From contig NC_133105.1 of the NCBI RefSeq assembly GCF_022965805.1, positions 32,794,709 to 32,858,708 on the forward strand: DNA of 64,000 bases, given 5' to 3'. This stretch comes from Primulina eburnea (Eukaryota; Streptophyta; Magnoliopsida; Lamiales; Gesneriaceae). Under the pieces are notes generated by a model that was not told where the DNA came from, ran no database searches, and was given only the letters and a program-made list of their open reading frames with translations. The position numbers were made by a program, and so were the translations under genes. This document shows positions 11,472 through 22,915 of this stretch, one piece after another. The first letter of the stretch is position 1. Every line of letters begins with the position of its first letter.

Positions 11472-13543
11472 TGAAAGCGGACCGGTTACGGTGGCCGGAA
11501 ACGCAACGAAAGCACAAAAATTTTCGATTTTAGCATATAAATTTCGGCCACCTCAAGATTTGTGTAGGAAATACAATAAAACACAAAAATGACATTCATA
11601 GTGTGTTTAGAAATAGTTACCTATCAACCTCTTGAGGTTGATGATGGCTCCAATTTAGTTGATATACAACTAAGCTCTTGATGGCAAGACAATCTACAAG
11701 CTTCACCTTGTTCTTGAATCTTTCCTTCAAAATTAGGCCCACCACTAGCAAACTAGAACCCCTTTTATTTTGCACTAGAAAAATAAAAGGACTTTTCAAG
11801 GAGAAGTATTTTTCTTCCTCAACACTTGAAGAGAAAAATTGAGAGAAAACTTGAGAGAATTGTTATGAGAATTTCGGCCATTGTGTGCTAGAATGGGGGG
11901 GAAGGGAGACTTGTCTTGGACTTGCAAAAAGTAGAGACAAAAGTAGCATGCCAAGCCTTGATAGTTGCAAAAGTTGTCTCCAACCCTTCACCTCCCATGC
12001 ATGCATATTATATGGTTTATTATCAAAATAAAAACAATGGACTAAATTTAATTATCTCAAACATATTTGAGACTAATTAAACATTACTTGAATTTACCCA
12101 AGTCCCACTAGTTAAATAATTAATTTAAATTGAGCTCTACAAGACTCAATATAATTTAATCAATTCAACACTTGAATTAATTTAATTATTTGGACCCTAC
12201 TAGGTCCACTAGTGTTTAATTAATTCAACACTTGAATTAATTTAATTTAGTCCATAATAATGTTTATGAAAATCACAATTTTCAAATACATTATTCACTT
12301 GGCCAAATTTTAATTTAGGAACACTTCCATAAATTAAAATTTACATTTCTCTCATAGAAGTCATACTTCTATTTTTTTTTATACACTTATAAACTCATTT
12401 ATAAGTCGTTCAACATATTGAACTAATTTTACTTCTCAACGGGATCTACAAAGCCAGCACTTGTGTGACCCTCAATGGTTCATTGATACAACTAGCCGTG
12501 GGTTCACATCTCCATGTGATTCGGACTAAACATGTCCTTATATGAGCATACCCCAATTACTCCATTCTTACTTATCAACTCCTTGATAACAAGAACGTCA
12601 GAACTCAAGTCTGATAGCACCCAACGAATCATGTTAAACGCCTAGCAACATCGCTTACATGATTCCCTGGGTATCAAATGATAGTGCCTGCAAGAACCAT
12701 TCAATTATGGTTAGCGTACAGTACGGTTTCTTCAACTCATATATCCCGACCGATTCGACAACCATTGGTTTATCGAGAGTTGTCAATGAATCGATACTAT
12801 GTGTCATGTTGTAGTTGCATCGATGGTGTAATCTATGAAACCCCTTTCATAATTACCACCATACTCTGATCAGAGATTTCAATCTACATACACATGAGAA
12901 CACATAGGATATCCATACCCGAAGGTAAGCGGTGAATCCCCGACTACAATGCATCGACTCCTATATGTTTCGACAGAACACCCAACCTTGCCACCTGATG
13001 ACCCCATGAGAGTCGGTAAACAAGCCAAAGTGTAATTCTAGCACATAGAGTCTCAATGTTGTCCCGGGTCATAAGGACTAATGGTGTACAACCATAAACT
13101 AGGACTATTCCACTCGATAAGTGAGAACCACTTGGAAAGTCCTTTTATAGAGGGTTGTTCAGTGCACTCTACAAGGAGCACCTATCTGCATGTTCGGACA
13201 TCACAATGTCCCCTACCAATGAAACATGGTACTCACATCGCAGATACTAGTCTCTAACTCGAGCGGCCTATATCCTTCTTAGTGGCGGCTGAATCGACTA
13301 GGAACCGTTTAGAATATACAGTATTCCAAATATGAGTTTCATGATAGTCATCATATGAGCATCTCATATTCTTTCTACTATTTGTATATTCAAGGACTTT
13401 ATCTATGCAACTAGCATGTGTATACAGATAAATATGCGCCAATATAATAAATTCAAATATTATTAAAATAAAGATCGTTTATACATAGAGTTTCATCGTG
13501 AACACTCGGCCAACACTTGGCTCGACGGGCACCTACTCTAACA
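11472..13543 (-). repeat. Copia-2 5' LTR (2072 bp)
   Basis: Ends are TG...CA when read on the element strand: TGTTAGAGTAGGTGCC at 13543 to CCGCTTTCA at 11472. It is homologous along its length to the LTRs of Copia-4 and Copia-6. It includes a ladder of consecutive stem-loops (12056-12422) and a CATATTATATGG-type AT block near 12005 that could be the core promoter. Confidence 0.9.
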
Positions 13544-14740
13544 CCACAAACATCTGTGTGGATCAAATCCAGTAGACCATGTGCACGTTCTTCATTTCCA
13601 TAGGATGGAGTCTTGGTCATTTTCATTATAGATAGGACTCACAAGTAGGTAGCGAATTTATGTCTGACAAGTCAAACATGCCTTCTCCCACTAGTTTGTG
13701 AATTCTTCTTTGGAAAATGTGACATAGTCTAGCGTGACATATTTGTACGGATTTGGATCATCTAAATTTCTTTTGTTTGTTGTTGAAATCATGTTTACTT
13801 GGACATTCACTTATAATTTCCATAACATTTCTAACGCATATAATTTCTTATGTCCGAACTTCTTGTAGTGATATAAATATGTTTTGACTTATCGGGATTT
13901 GTAGGCCTTTTAAGTGTCCTTCAGAGTTTTCCTCTTACTGAGTTTGTTTTTCTTGTGAGGGACAGAACATTTCTTTCCCTTACTTTGTGGGCCATTTTTT
14001 GTCCTGACGAGAAACCCATTAGAAAAACAACATTTTCCTGTTATTAATAAATTTAAGTGTTCTGACTTATCAGCATTTGTAGGCAATTTAAGTGTCCTTC
14101 AGATTTTGAGTTTGCCTATTATTGAGTTTGCTTTTCTTGTGAGGGACAGAACATTTCTTTCCCTTAATTTGTGGGCCAATTTTCGTCCTGACGAGAAGCC
14201 CATTAGAAAAAAAAAATTTTCCTGTTTTATGGTGATATCATAAGTCATAAGCGTATTGACTAGCTCTTCAAGGCTATCATCTACCTTATTCAAATTGAAG
14301 TTCACCATAACTCCATCAAATGAGGAAGAGAAAGACAACAAATTGATGTCATCAAGTAACTCGTTAGGAATCGTATATTTTTGAGGCCCACCACATTCTC
14401 AATGAGCCAGTCATATGTACACCTTGCTCATGGGCCAGAGCCCCATCTTGCATGCGTGTAGTCATGAGCTCCTTGAAAGTGGTGTGCATCATTGTATGAG
14501 TTTCATGCACCATGCAACTCTTGCACGTGTATTCGAATGTCACCAGCATTCAACATTTCCTCAAACTGTCCCTACAGTTCTTTTGACATAGAAGCGAGCA
14601 TGTTACACTTTAGCTGGCGTACTATGGTCCTACCATCTTTCATTCTTTGTCAGTTCAGCAGGATTGACATTAGTGTGTATGCAACATCCTCCGAATTTAG
14701 AACAATTTCCCAACCAATCTTGGAAATTAGATTCAGTTAG
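13544..14740 (-). pseudogene. Copia-3 gag and integrase-start remnant
   Basis: The left part (13544-13760) matches the GAG-pre-integrase/integrase start of Copia-1. 14099-14549 holds gag pieces (MLSFSSSFDGVMVNFNLNK, TTFKELMTTRMQDGALAHEQ). All frames are broken. The left edge is the Copia-2 LTR. Confidence 0.75.
13886..14230 (-). repeat. 178-bp tandem duplication inside the Copia-3 gag remnant
   Basis: The sequence starting GACTTATCGGGATTTGTAGG at 13886 recurs from 14064 (GACTTATCAGCATTTGTAGG). Both copies run through the block TTCTTGTGAGGGACAGAACA. Copia-1 has it once, so the duplication is private to this copy. Confidence 0.75.
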
Positions 14741-16056
14741 CTTGTAATAATATAAATGGATTATGTGACGCAATCGAAAATATACTGATATGGAAACAGA
14801 ATAATGGTTGTTGATTATTTTAAAATAATTCTAAGATATAAAATATGGATTTTATTTTATAAATTTTCCTCCCACTATTTTTACATTTCCACCACCATCT
14901 GATGAAAAATGAAAATCGTATTTCCTTACGTGCCCAATTAGACAATTATAATCCCGAATAATATCAGCCAATTATAATTTCTAAAAGATAGAATCCAATT
15001 GCATCCCCATGCAACCTCCGCGTGTTTCGCCTCACGTTTAATAAGGACCCAATAATATGACGCCGTTTATTTCACGTGTCAAACCAACCCATCAATATTG
15101 AATTGTAGTGGACGTTCGCCATGAGTTCCCCCAATAATATGAGCCGAAATCATGAGAATTCTACTAAATTCACATCATATGTCCAGTAGAAGTCACAGCT
15201 TTCCGGTGTCCAAGCCTCCCCAATAATATGAGTCAGACACTGTCCGCGGGTAGCGATCAACATGCAACCACGGTTGAAGGAAGGCAAGAATAAATTAAAC
15301 TCTTCTAATTTTTACTTTTGTCGTTTGATATAAATTTTGAACATTATTCAAAACGAGGGATTTTAATTTTATAACTGTATTATTTAATAATATACATACA
15401 TGCATACTACTATATATCGCATATATCATAATATGACATTCAACAATAAATAAGGATGATCGATCATCAACACTATTAGATCCATGTGAGCCAGGCATGG
15501 ATCCGAGTCCAAAACCTAGGTGAATGCAGGGATGCAAATGCGATTATTACAAGTGCTTCCAATATTTTACATGTCTTCATCTTGTGCATCGGGCCCACCA
15601 TCTTCTAATCTTGATCTCCCAATATTTCTAATAATTACATTTAAATAGTCATGACACATTAGAGATACATCTCATGAGGTGGGAACGTGCCATAAACCAT
15701 GCCCACTTTAATAATATCAAATATTGACAAAATGAACAAAACTAACACATTGGTCAAGGCTCTCGATCATGCTTCATGCATTTAATAATTTTATTACTAA
15801 CAACCACAATTATTAATAAATCATGTATCTAATAATTTTATTACTAACTACCACAATTATTAAAGAATTTAACAAATTAAATAAACATTTTTATTTAATT
15901 TCCAATTAATTCAATAATAATTAATTTCTTGTAAAACTCATTTTTACCATAAATATTTAAAATCATATTCCAATTATTTATTTTACAAGAAAATTTTTAG
16001 TTTTCCAAAAATTATTTTTTCAAAAGATAAATTGAACCAATTTTTATAAAATATCA
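14741..16056 (-). other. Copia-3 5' leader, first segment
   Basis: Non-coding leader homologous to 3064-4430 of Copia-1. AATAATAT motifs lie at 14957, 15051, 15133 and 15222. It ends at TATCA (16052-16056), the target site of the gypsy solo LTR. Confidence 0.75.
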
Positions 16057-19000
16057 TGTAACGCATTGAAAATTTTAAAGTCCATGTGAACCATATGCAT
16101 GCAATTATTAAATTCCTTTGTATTTTAATTAAATGTTTTAATTGCATGAATTAATTATATTGTGCATATTTGTATGTTTAAAATATACTTTTCTATATGG
16201 TTGCATTAAAATGTATTTCTAAAAGTTATTCGAGTTGCAATCGAGGAACGGAGACCGATGGTTGAAAAAAAAATAGAAAATGATTTCATTAAATAATTTA
16301 TTTTAAGTATTTAAAATATGAGTGATGCTTTTTTCTTATTTTTGAAAATATGGGGTTTTGAGGTGATTTTATACGCCGTGACGTAATTTTTATCGGTGTT
16401 GGTTTTTCAACAAAATGCGAACGTTTTGGCAACACGACTATTAATTCACAAACTTGTTTTACTAAAACTATTCAGTGTTTTAATTAAATCTTAATTAAGA
16501 CTAATGGACCTAAATTGTTGGCTTAATAGGCCTAAAGCCTTGTTAGTAATTAATTAGTATATATTATACGAAAACCCTACACTTTCACGCCACTTTTTGA
16601 ATTTTTGCACCCTCAAATTCTCTCCCAAATAAACGACGGCACACACGAAACATTGGAGTGGAAAACTCTCGAAAATTCTAAGGAAACAAGCAAGTCTTGG
16701 AAGAAAATCATCCTAGGGCCTCCTACGTCAAAGTTCCACACATCGTCAATGTATAATTGTGCGTTAAAACGCAAAGGCACGCCATATTCTCCTTTTACTC
16801 ATCATCACACCATATTATGTAATTGGTTATGAATTTTCATGAAAACTAGTCACACAATATTTTTTTTTTCGTAACCATGGATATGCATGTTCTAAACTAG
16901 TGTTATTTTGTTCCAAAAATATGTTTCTATGTGTTAAGGGGCTGCCATGAATTAGGATATGCCAAAACATGATAAAAATATGACCAAACATGGCAATTTT
17001 TAAAAGAAACCATAAGATGGAACCGTAGGAGGAAATCCAAGAAAGAGCCGTGGCTTTTTAGGTTGGTGCAGTATTCAAGTGGCTTGATCACTATGCATGG
17101 GAGGCTGGTCTCGGCTAGGGCTTGTTGGGGGCTTTTCCAGATTCAGGTTCGAAGGATAGGTAGGGTCCTAGGGTGGCTAGGGTCGAGGGAGGAGGCTGGG
17201 GAAGATTCCACAGGAAGTGGGACTCTCACCCATGTGATGTACGCTGCAGGGCTTTGGGAGAGGGGGCAGCCGGGGCTAAGGGCGAGTCAGGGTGGCTCCA
17301 TCAGGATCCAAGGGTCATGGCAGAGGTCGAGCTACGGGCTGGCATGGCCGGGTCGAAGCTGGCTCAAGGAAGAAGCTGTAACGATGAAGAAGCACAAGAA
17401 CGCACAACATGTATTCCTGGATTCAGAAGCTTCGCTGCTTGTGTTCAGGGGATGGGCTGGTCTGGGTTTGTTCTGGGCATGTTCCAGGGATGGTTAGGGC
17501 CAGGTGGCTTGGTCGTGGCTCGGCTGGGAGAGTCCTAGTTGGGTTAGGAGTCCTAGACATACAAGGAGACTCGCACACACACATGCAGATTTTTGGGTCG
17601 GGTTCCAGGAGGTTTTTGAGCTGGCCAGGGCTGGTGTTTCAGGCTGGGCTTGGTCAGTAGGGTCCTAGGTGGGTTGGCTAGGTTTTGGCTCAAGGTGACT
17701 TGGGCGTGGCTCGAGTAAATTAGGAGATGGCTCGGTGTGTTCGATAAGGTATCTATTTCAAAAATTAAATGGCTAAAAATAAATCCATGGCTCCACAGTT
17801 GTGGCTCATGACTTGGAATTGTAGAATAAATCATAAAACGATTATGTTAAAAATTGGGATCAAAATAACGAGTTTTGGATTTATCCGGGATTTAATCGCC
17901 GCACGAAATGTTAATTAACGAATTAATTCAAACGCCTAGATTTTAGCTTAATAAAATTATGAAAAATTATTTTTAAGCTCAAATATTTATTAAAAGTCTA
18001 AGTTTTGAATTTGAGAATTTTATATTAAGGTTTGGTTTAATTCGGGATTAAAACACAGTAATATGCTATATTTAAAGAATAAATTAAATGTCATCGAATT
18101 AAGCTAACTAAAAATATGAGAAAATTCAGGTAGACTTAAATAATTATTTGGGACATATTAGAGTAAATGAAGTTAATAAAAAGTCAAAAACGTAAATTTT
18201 ACATCCAGGGGTAAAACCATCATTTTACACCTAGAAACTATTAACGTCATGGCAGTGTCCTGAATGCTGTTTTATATGCTAATACGATTATTTTCAATGA
18301 TTATGAATGTTTATGAATTTTTATGACCTTGATCTTAAATGTTTACGATTTATTATGTAAAAATGTTATTTTAAAAGGTTATGATTTAATATGTTACAAT
18401 ATTTATTTTAAATGTTTATGATTTAAAGTCATATTTTAAATTTTTATGATGTTGGAATGCTTATTTAAAAGATTTATGAATTTTTATATGTTAAAAGGTC
18501 TCTTTTAAAACATTTATGGGTTTTATGATTAAACGAAAACGGTAAAAGATATGTTGCATGCTTGGTTTAAAAGAAAAACGTTAAATGCATATTTAAATTT
18601 TATAAATTGACGAGAATATGAAACGTTGAAGGAAGTGAAGTAATTGTGATTAATACGATGATATGTTAGAGATTTCGTGAGGGTTATAATCCCAGTGGGA
18701 GCCCGACGATCGTATTTCCTTGGATACGGATATGAATATGTATATGTATACGATGATATGTTAATACGTAAGGCCAATTCCCAGTTGACCGGTGAGAGTG
18801 TTGCTGGTAACCCTGCCGCCCACTACTGTGGTTACATATAGATGGATCCATCGCCCAACACGTAGGCGTAGACGTAGATGAACACGAAAGTCACAATTAA
18901 CGATCTGAATTCAATGAAAGGAAAAAGTAATACGTATATGTTGATGATAATACGAATATGTATATGTTGATGATAATATGAATATGTGTGTGTTGATTAT

Positions 19001-20739
19001 AATATGAATATGATTATGTTGAAGATGATATGAAAATGTTTACGAAAAGTCTATGTACATGTTTGTGTGTAAAGTGATGCATCATTATGAAAATGTTTAT
19101 GTTTAAAGAGGATGCATCATTATGAAAATGTTTTTATTCAAAGTTTATGCATCATGAAAACGTTTATGAAAATATTTTTATTTAAAGTTTATGCATCATG
19201 AAAATGTTTACGAAAATGTTATGTTTAAGTTTATGCATCTTCATGAAAATGATATTTTAAGTAAAAGTATTTCCACTGTGGTATGTGATTTGTATATGTA
19301 TTACTTTTTATCAAGATTATGGTGTGTTGTGTCTTTAGACTCACTAAGTGTGATTGATGCATGTGATTATGATAATAATGTTTATGGAGGTCTTGATGGT
19401 TGATCTGACTGGACTGAAAGTGCACATAACCCGAGTACTGACGTTATTTTTCCGCACAAGTTATGGATTTATGATTTTAAGTTATGTTAAAAGATTTAAC
19501 GACTTTTTATTTATGTTTTGAGAGGTTTTGAGAGATTATAGTATGGGCTGTATTTCTCAAATATATAGTTGGTTGTTTTATTTTAAAATGATGTCCAAAA
19601 TATTTTATGTAATTTTTGGTGGTTCGGACGATGCTAGGGAGGTTTTAAAACAAATGTAACGTTACGAAAATTTGAAGGTTCACGTGAACCACATGCATGC
19701 AAGTTATTAAATTTCTTTGGGATTCTATTAAAATGTTTTAAAGTATTAAATGCATGTTTATTTCACTAATTTATGTTTAATTATTTTTATGTATTTTATG
19801 CATAATTCATGCATGATATAGGATTTAATTCATGAAATTTTAAAAGTCCATGCATTAGGGTTTCTAGGTGCATTTCACGCCCAATAGAGAAACGGAGACC
19901 AGAGAATTTTCAAGAAAATTATTTTAATTACATGATTAATTTTTATTAATGAATATAAGGAGCTTTTAAATGTATTTTTTAAAAAATGAGATTTTATTGG
20001 ATATTTTTACCCGTCAAATTTTATTTTTAACGGTACGCAAATTTTATCGAATCGAGAGACTTTTTAAGGGTTCGGATAATATTTTCAAGGACTCACCAAC
20101 ATAAAATATTTTTCAGGAGTGTATTTGGATTTATTGGGCCATTTTTAGAGTTATTGGGCTTCAAACCCTTTTAAGAACTTTTAAAATACAATTTTGGCCC
20201 ATTTATTAATATTTTATCTATATAATTAAGCCCCTAAGCACCAAATTAACCCTAAACCTAATATTTTACTCCCTAACCAGCCGACACCCATTCAGAATTC
20301 AACAGCCCCTTGGTTTTACCATTTCCCAGCTGAAGGCTCCACCGTTTGCTCTTGTTCTTGCAGAGAAAGCCTCTTTCTTCTCGTTTCGATCACCAAACTC
20401 TTAAGGCAGGCTCGTATCTCCCTTTTTCTCTCATACACGCCATTATATACTGAAATTTTTGTGTGTGTATCGAAAATATTAAAGATCTTGCTTGGGGTGA
20501 TGTTTTGCTTCAAACTTGACATGAATCTTGCATGGTATTGCATTTGTTACTCACGTTTTGATGTTTTGCGTGCAAGGGGACAGTCGAGGGATTGCTGAGT
20601 GCTGTTAAGATTAAGGTTATGATGTTTAAGGGTTGAGGTTGAGGTGTGATATGGTTTAGTAGGAGAATGAGCGAAGCTAGGCGGGATCGAATGCGTGAGG
20701 TTAGATCGGCTGTTGGGGAAGTTTCGGCTGTGCAAGGGT

Positions 20740-20744
20740 ATCCC
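20740..20744 (+). repeat. Target-site duplication of Copia-4, left copy
   Basis: ATCCC immediately before the 5' LTR. The same five bases follow the 3' LTR at 30116-30120. Confidence 0.95.
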
Positions 20745-21866
20745 TGTTAGAGTAGGTGCCCGTCGAGCCAAGTGTTGTCCGAGTGTTCACAATGAAACTC
20801 TATGTATAAGCAATCTTTATTTTAGTAATATTTGAAATTATTACTTTGGCACATCTTTATCTGTATACCCATGCTAGTTCCATAGATAAAGCCCTTGAAT
20901 ATACAAATGGTAGAAAGAATATGAGATGCTCATATGATGAGTATCATGAAACTCATATTTGTAATACTGTATATTCTAAACGGTTCCTAGTCGATTCAGC
21001 CGCCACTAAGAAGGATATAGGCCGCTCGAGTTCGAGACTAGTATCTGCGATGTGAGTACCATGTTTCATTGGTAGGGGACATTGTGATGTCCGAACATGC
21101 AGATAGGTGCTCCTGGTAGAGTTCACTGAACAACCCTCCATTAAAGGACTTTCCAAGTGGTTCTCACTTATCGAGTGGAAAAGTCCTGGTTTATGGTTGT
21201 ACACCATTAGTCCTTATGACCCGGGACAACATTGAGACTCTATGTGCTAGCGTTTCACTTTGACTTGTTTACCGACTCTTATGGGGTCATCAGGTGGCAA
21301 GGTTGGGTGATCTGTCGAAACGTATAGGAGTCGATGCATTGTAGTCGGGGATTCACCGCTTACCTTCGGGTATGGATATCCTATGTGTTATCATGTGTAT
21401 GTAGGTTGAAATCTCTGGCCAGAGTATGGTGGTAATTATGAAAGGGGTTTCATAGATTACACCATCGATGCAACTACGACATGACACATAGTATCGATTC
21501 ATTGAAAACTCTCGATAAACCAATGGTTGTCGAATCGATCGGGATATATGAGTTGAAGGGACCGTACTGTACGCTAACCATAATTGAATGGTTTTTGCAG
21601 GCACTATCATTTGATACCTAGGGAATCATGTAAGCGATGCTGCTAGGCGTTTAACATGGTTGGTTGGGTACTATCAGACTTGAGTTCTGACATTCTTTTT
21701 ATCAAGGTGTTGATAAGTAAGAATGGAGCAATTGGGGTATGCTCGTATAAGGATATGTTTAGTCCGAATCAAATGGAGATGTGAACCCACGGCTAGTTGT
21801 ATCAATGAACCATTGAGGGCCACACAAGTACTAGCTTTCTAGATCCCGTTGAGAAGTAAAAAATAG

Positions 21867-22310
21867 TTCAATGTGTTGAACGGCTTATAAAGGAGTTTAT
21901 AAGCGTAAGGAAAATTAGAAGTATGACTTCTATAAAGGAGAAAATAGTTCAATGTGTTGAACGACTTATAAATGAGTTTATAAGTGTAAAGAAAAATAGA
22001 AGTATGACTTCTATGAGAGAAATGTAAATTTTAATTTATGGAAGTGTTCCTAAATTAAAATTGGCCAAGTGAATAATGTAATTGAAAATTGTGATTTTCA
22101 TAAACATTATTATGTACTAAATTAAATTAATTCAAGTGTTGAATTAATTAAACACTAGTGGACCTAGTAGAGTCCAAATAATTAAATTAATTCAAGTGTT
22201 GAATTAATTAAATAATATTGAGTCTTGAAGAGCTCAATTAAAATAATTATTTAACTAGTGGGACTTGGGTAAATTTAAGTAATGTTTAATTAGTCTCAAA
22301 TATGTTTGAG
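21867..22310 (+). repeat. Stem-loop ladder in the Copia-4 LTR
   Basis: About a dozen consecutive short inverted repeats, for example TTCAATGTGTTGAA (twice), CTTATAAATGAGTTTATAAG, AGAAGTATGACTTCT (twice), GAAAATTGTGATTTTC, arms AATTAATTCAA/TTGAATTAATT (twice), GGACCTAGTAGAGTCC and CTCAAATATGTTTGAG. The same ladder is at 29081-29524 in the 3' LTR and, on the minus strand, at 12056-12422 and 50818-51184. Confidence 0.85.
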
Positions 22311-22351
22311 ATAATTAAAATTTAGTCCAAGGTTTTAATTTGATTAAAAAC

Positions 22352-22360
22352 CATATAATA
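22352..22360 (+). promoter_or_regulatory. Putative TATA region of the Copia-4 LTR
   Basis: CATATAATATGCATGC lies just after the stem-loop ladder and about 540 bp before the LTR end. The motif is shared with the other LTRs of this family (near 12005 and 50765 on the minus strand). Position fits a U3/R border; the start site is inferred only. Confidence 0.35.
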
Positions 22361-22903
22361 TGCATGCATGGGAGGTGAAAGGTTGGGAGACTACTTTTTG
22401 TGTTTTTAAGGCATGGCATGCAACTTTTTGGAACAACTTTTCCCACAACCAAAAAAATGTCTCTCCTTCTCTCCTAGCATGAATAGTGGCCGAGTTACTA
22501 TTCACTTTTTGTCTCCAAGTTTTTCTCTCAATTTTCTTCTTCAATTGTTGAGGAAAGAAATCACTTCTCTTTGAAAAATCTTCTTATTTTTCTAGTGCAA
22601 AATAATAAGGGTTCTAGCTAGTTAGTGGTGGGCTTGATTGGAAGAAAGGAGTCCAAAAGAAAGGTGAAGCTTGTAGATTGTCTACCTTCAAGAGCTAAGG
22701 TGTTTACACCTTAGTTGGAGCCACAATCAATCTTTGAGATTGATAGGTACATTTCTTAACACACTATGAATGTCATTTTGTTTTTATTGTATTTGCTACA
22801 CATTATATGAGAGGTGGCCGAAATTTTTGCTAGAAAATATGATTTTCGAAATTTTTGTTGCTTCCGTTGCGCTTCCGGTCACTGTAACCGATCCCCTTTC
22901 AAG

Positions 22904-22915
22904 TGGTATCAGAGC
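22904..22915 (+). other. Copia-4 primer binding site (tRNA-Met type)
   Basis: TGGTATCAGAGC, two bases after the 5' LTR. Confidence 0.9.

Larger units (their letters stand above)
6745..13543 (-). mobile_element. Copia-2: Ty1/copia retrotransposon lacking its 3' part
   Basis: Minus-strand order: 5' LTR (11472-13543), PBS, leader, gag, protease, integrase, start of RT. It is cut in RT just before the YVDD box at 6745; the rest of RT, RNase H and the 3' LTR are missing. Coding capacity is otherwise good, with about two frameshifts. Its right flank (CCACA, then Copia-3 sequence) suggests it inserted into Copia-3, but the matching left flank is deleted. Same family as Copia-4 and Copia-6. Confidence 0.9.
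20745..22901 (+). repeat. Copia-4 5' LTR (2157 bp)
   Basis: TGTTAGAGTAGGTGCCCG ... GATCCCCTTTCA, with canonical TG/CA ends, followed two bases later by the PBS. It includes the shared copia-LTR block (about 20745-21850), a stem-loop ladder (21867-22310) and a putative TATA region near 22352. Confidence 0.95.

Noticed and set aside
17063..17538. Overlapping 120-144 codon frames in the gypsy-alpha solo LTR
   Set aside because: Caused by a G-rich, stop-poor tract of the LTR; the related LTR at 42220-42850 lacks the same frames.
20846..21055. A 62-69 codon open frame (MAHLYLYTHAS ...) recurring in five copia LTRs (also 28060, 49618, 13442 and 52203)
   Set aside because: It lies in LTR sequence that is similar throughout; antisense frames in the same LTRs are conserved equally well, and the Copia-1, -3 and -5 LTRs do not keep it. 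No protein family recognised.
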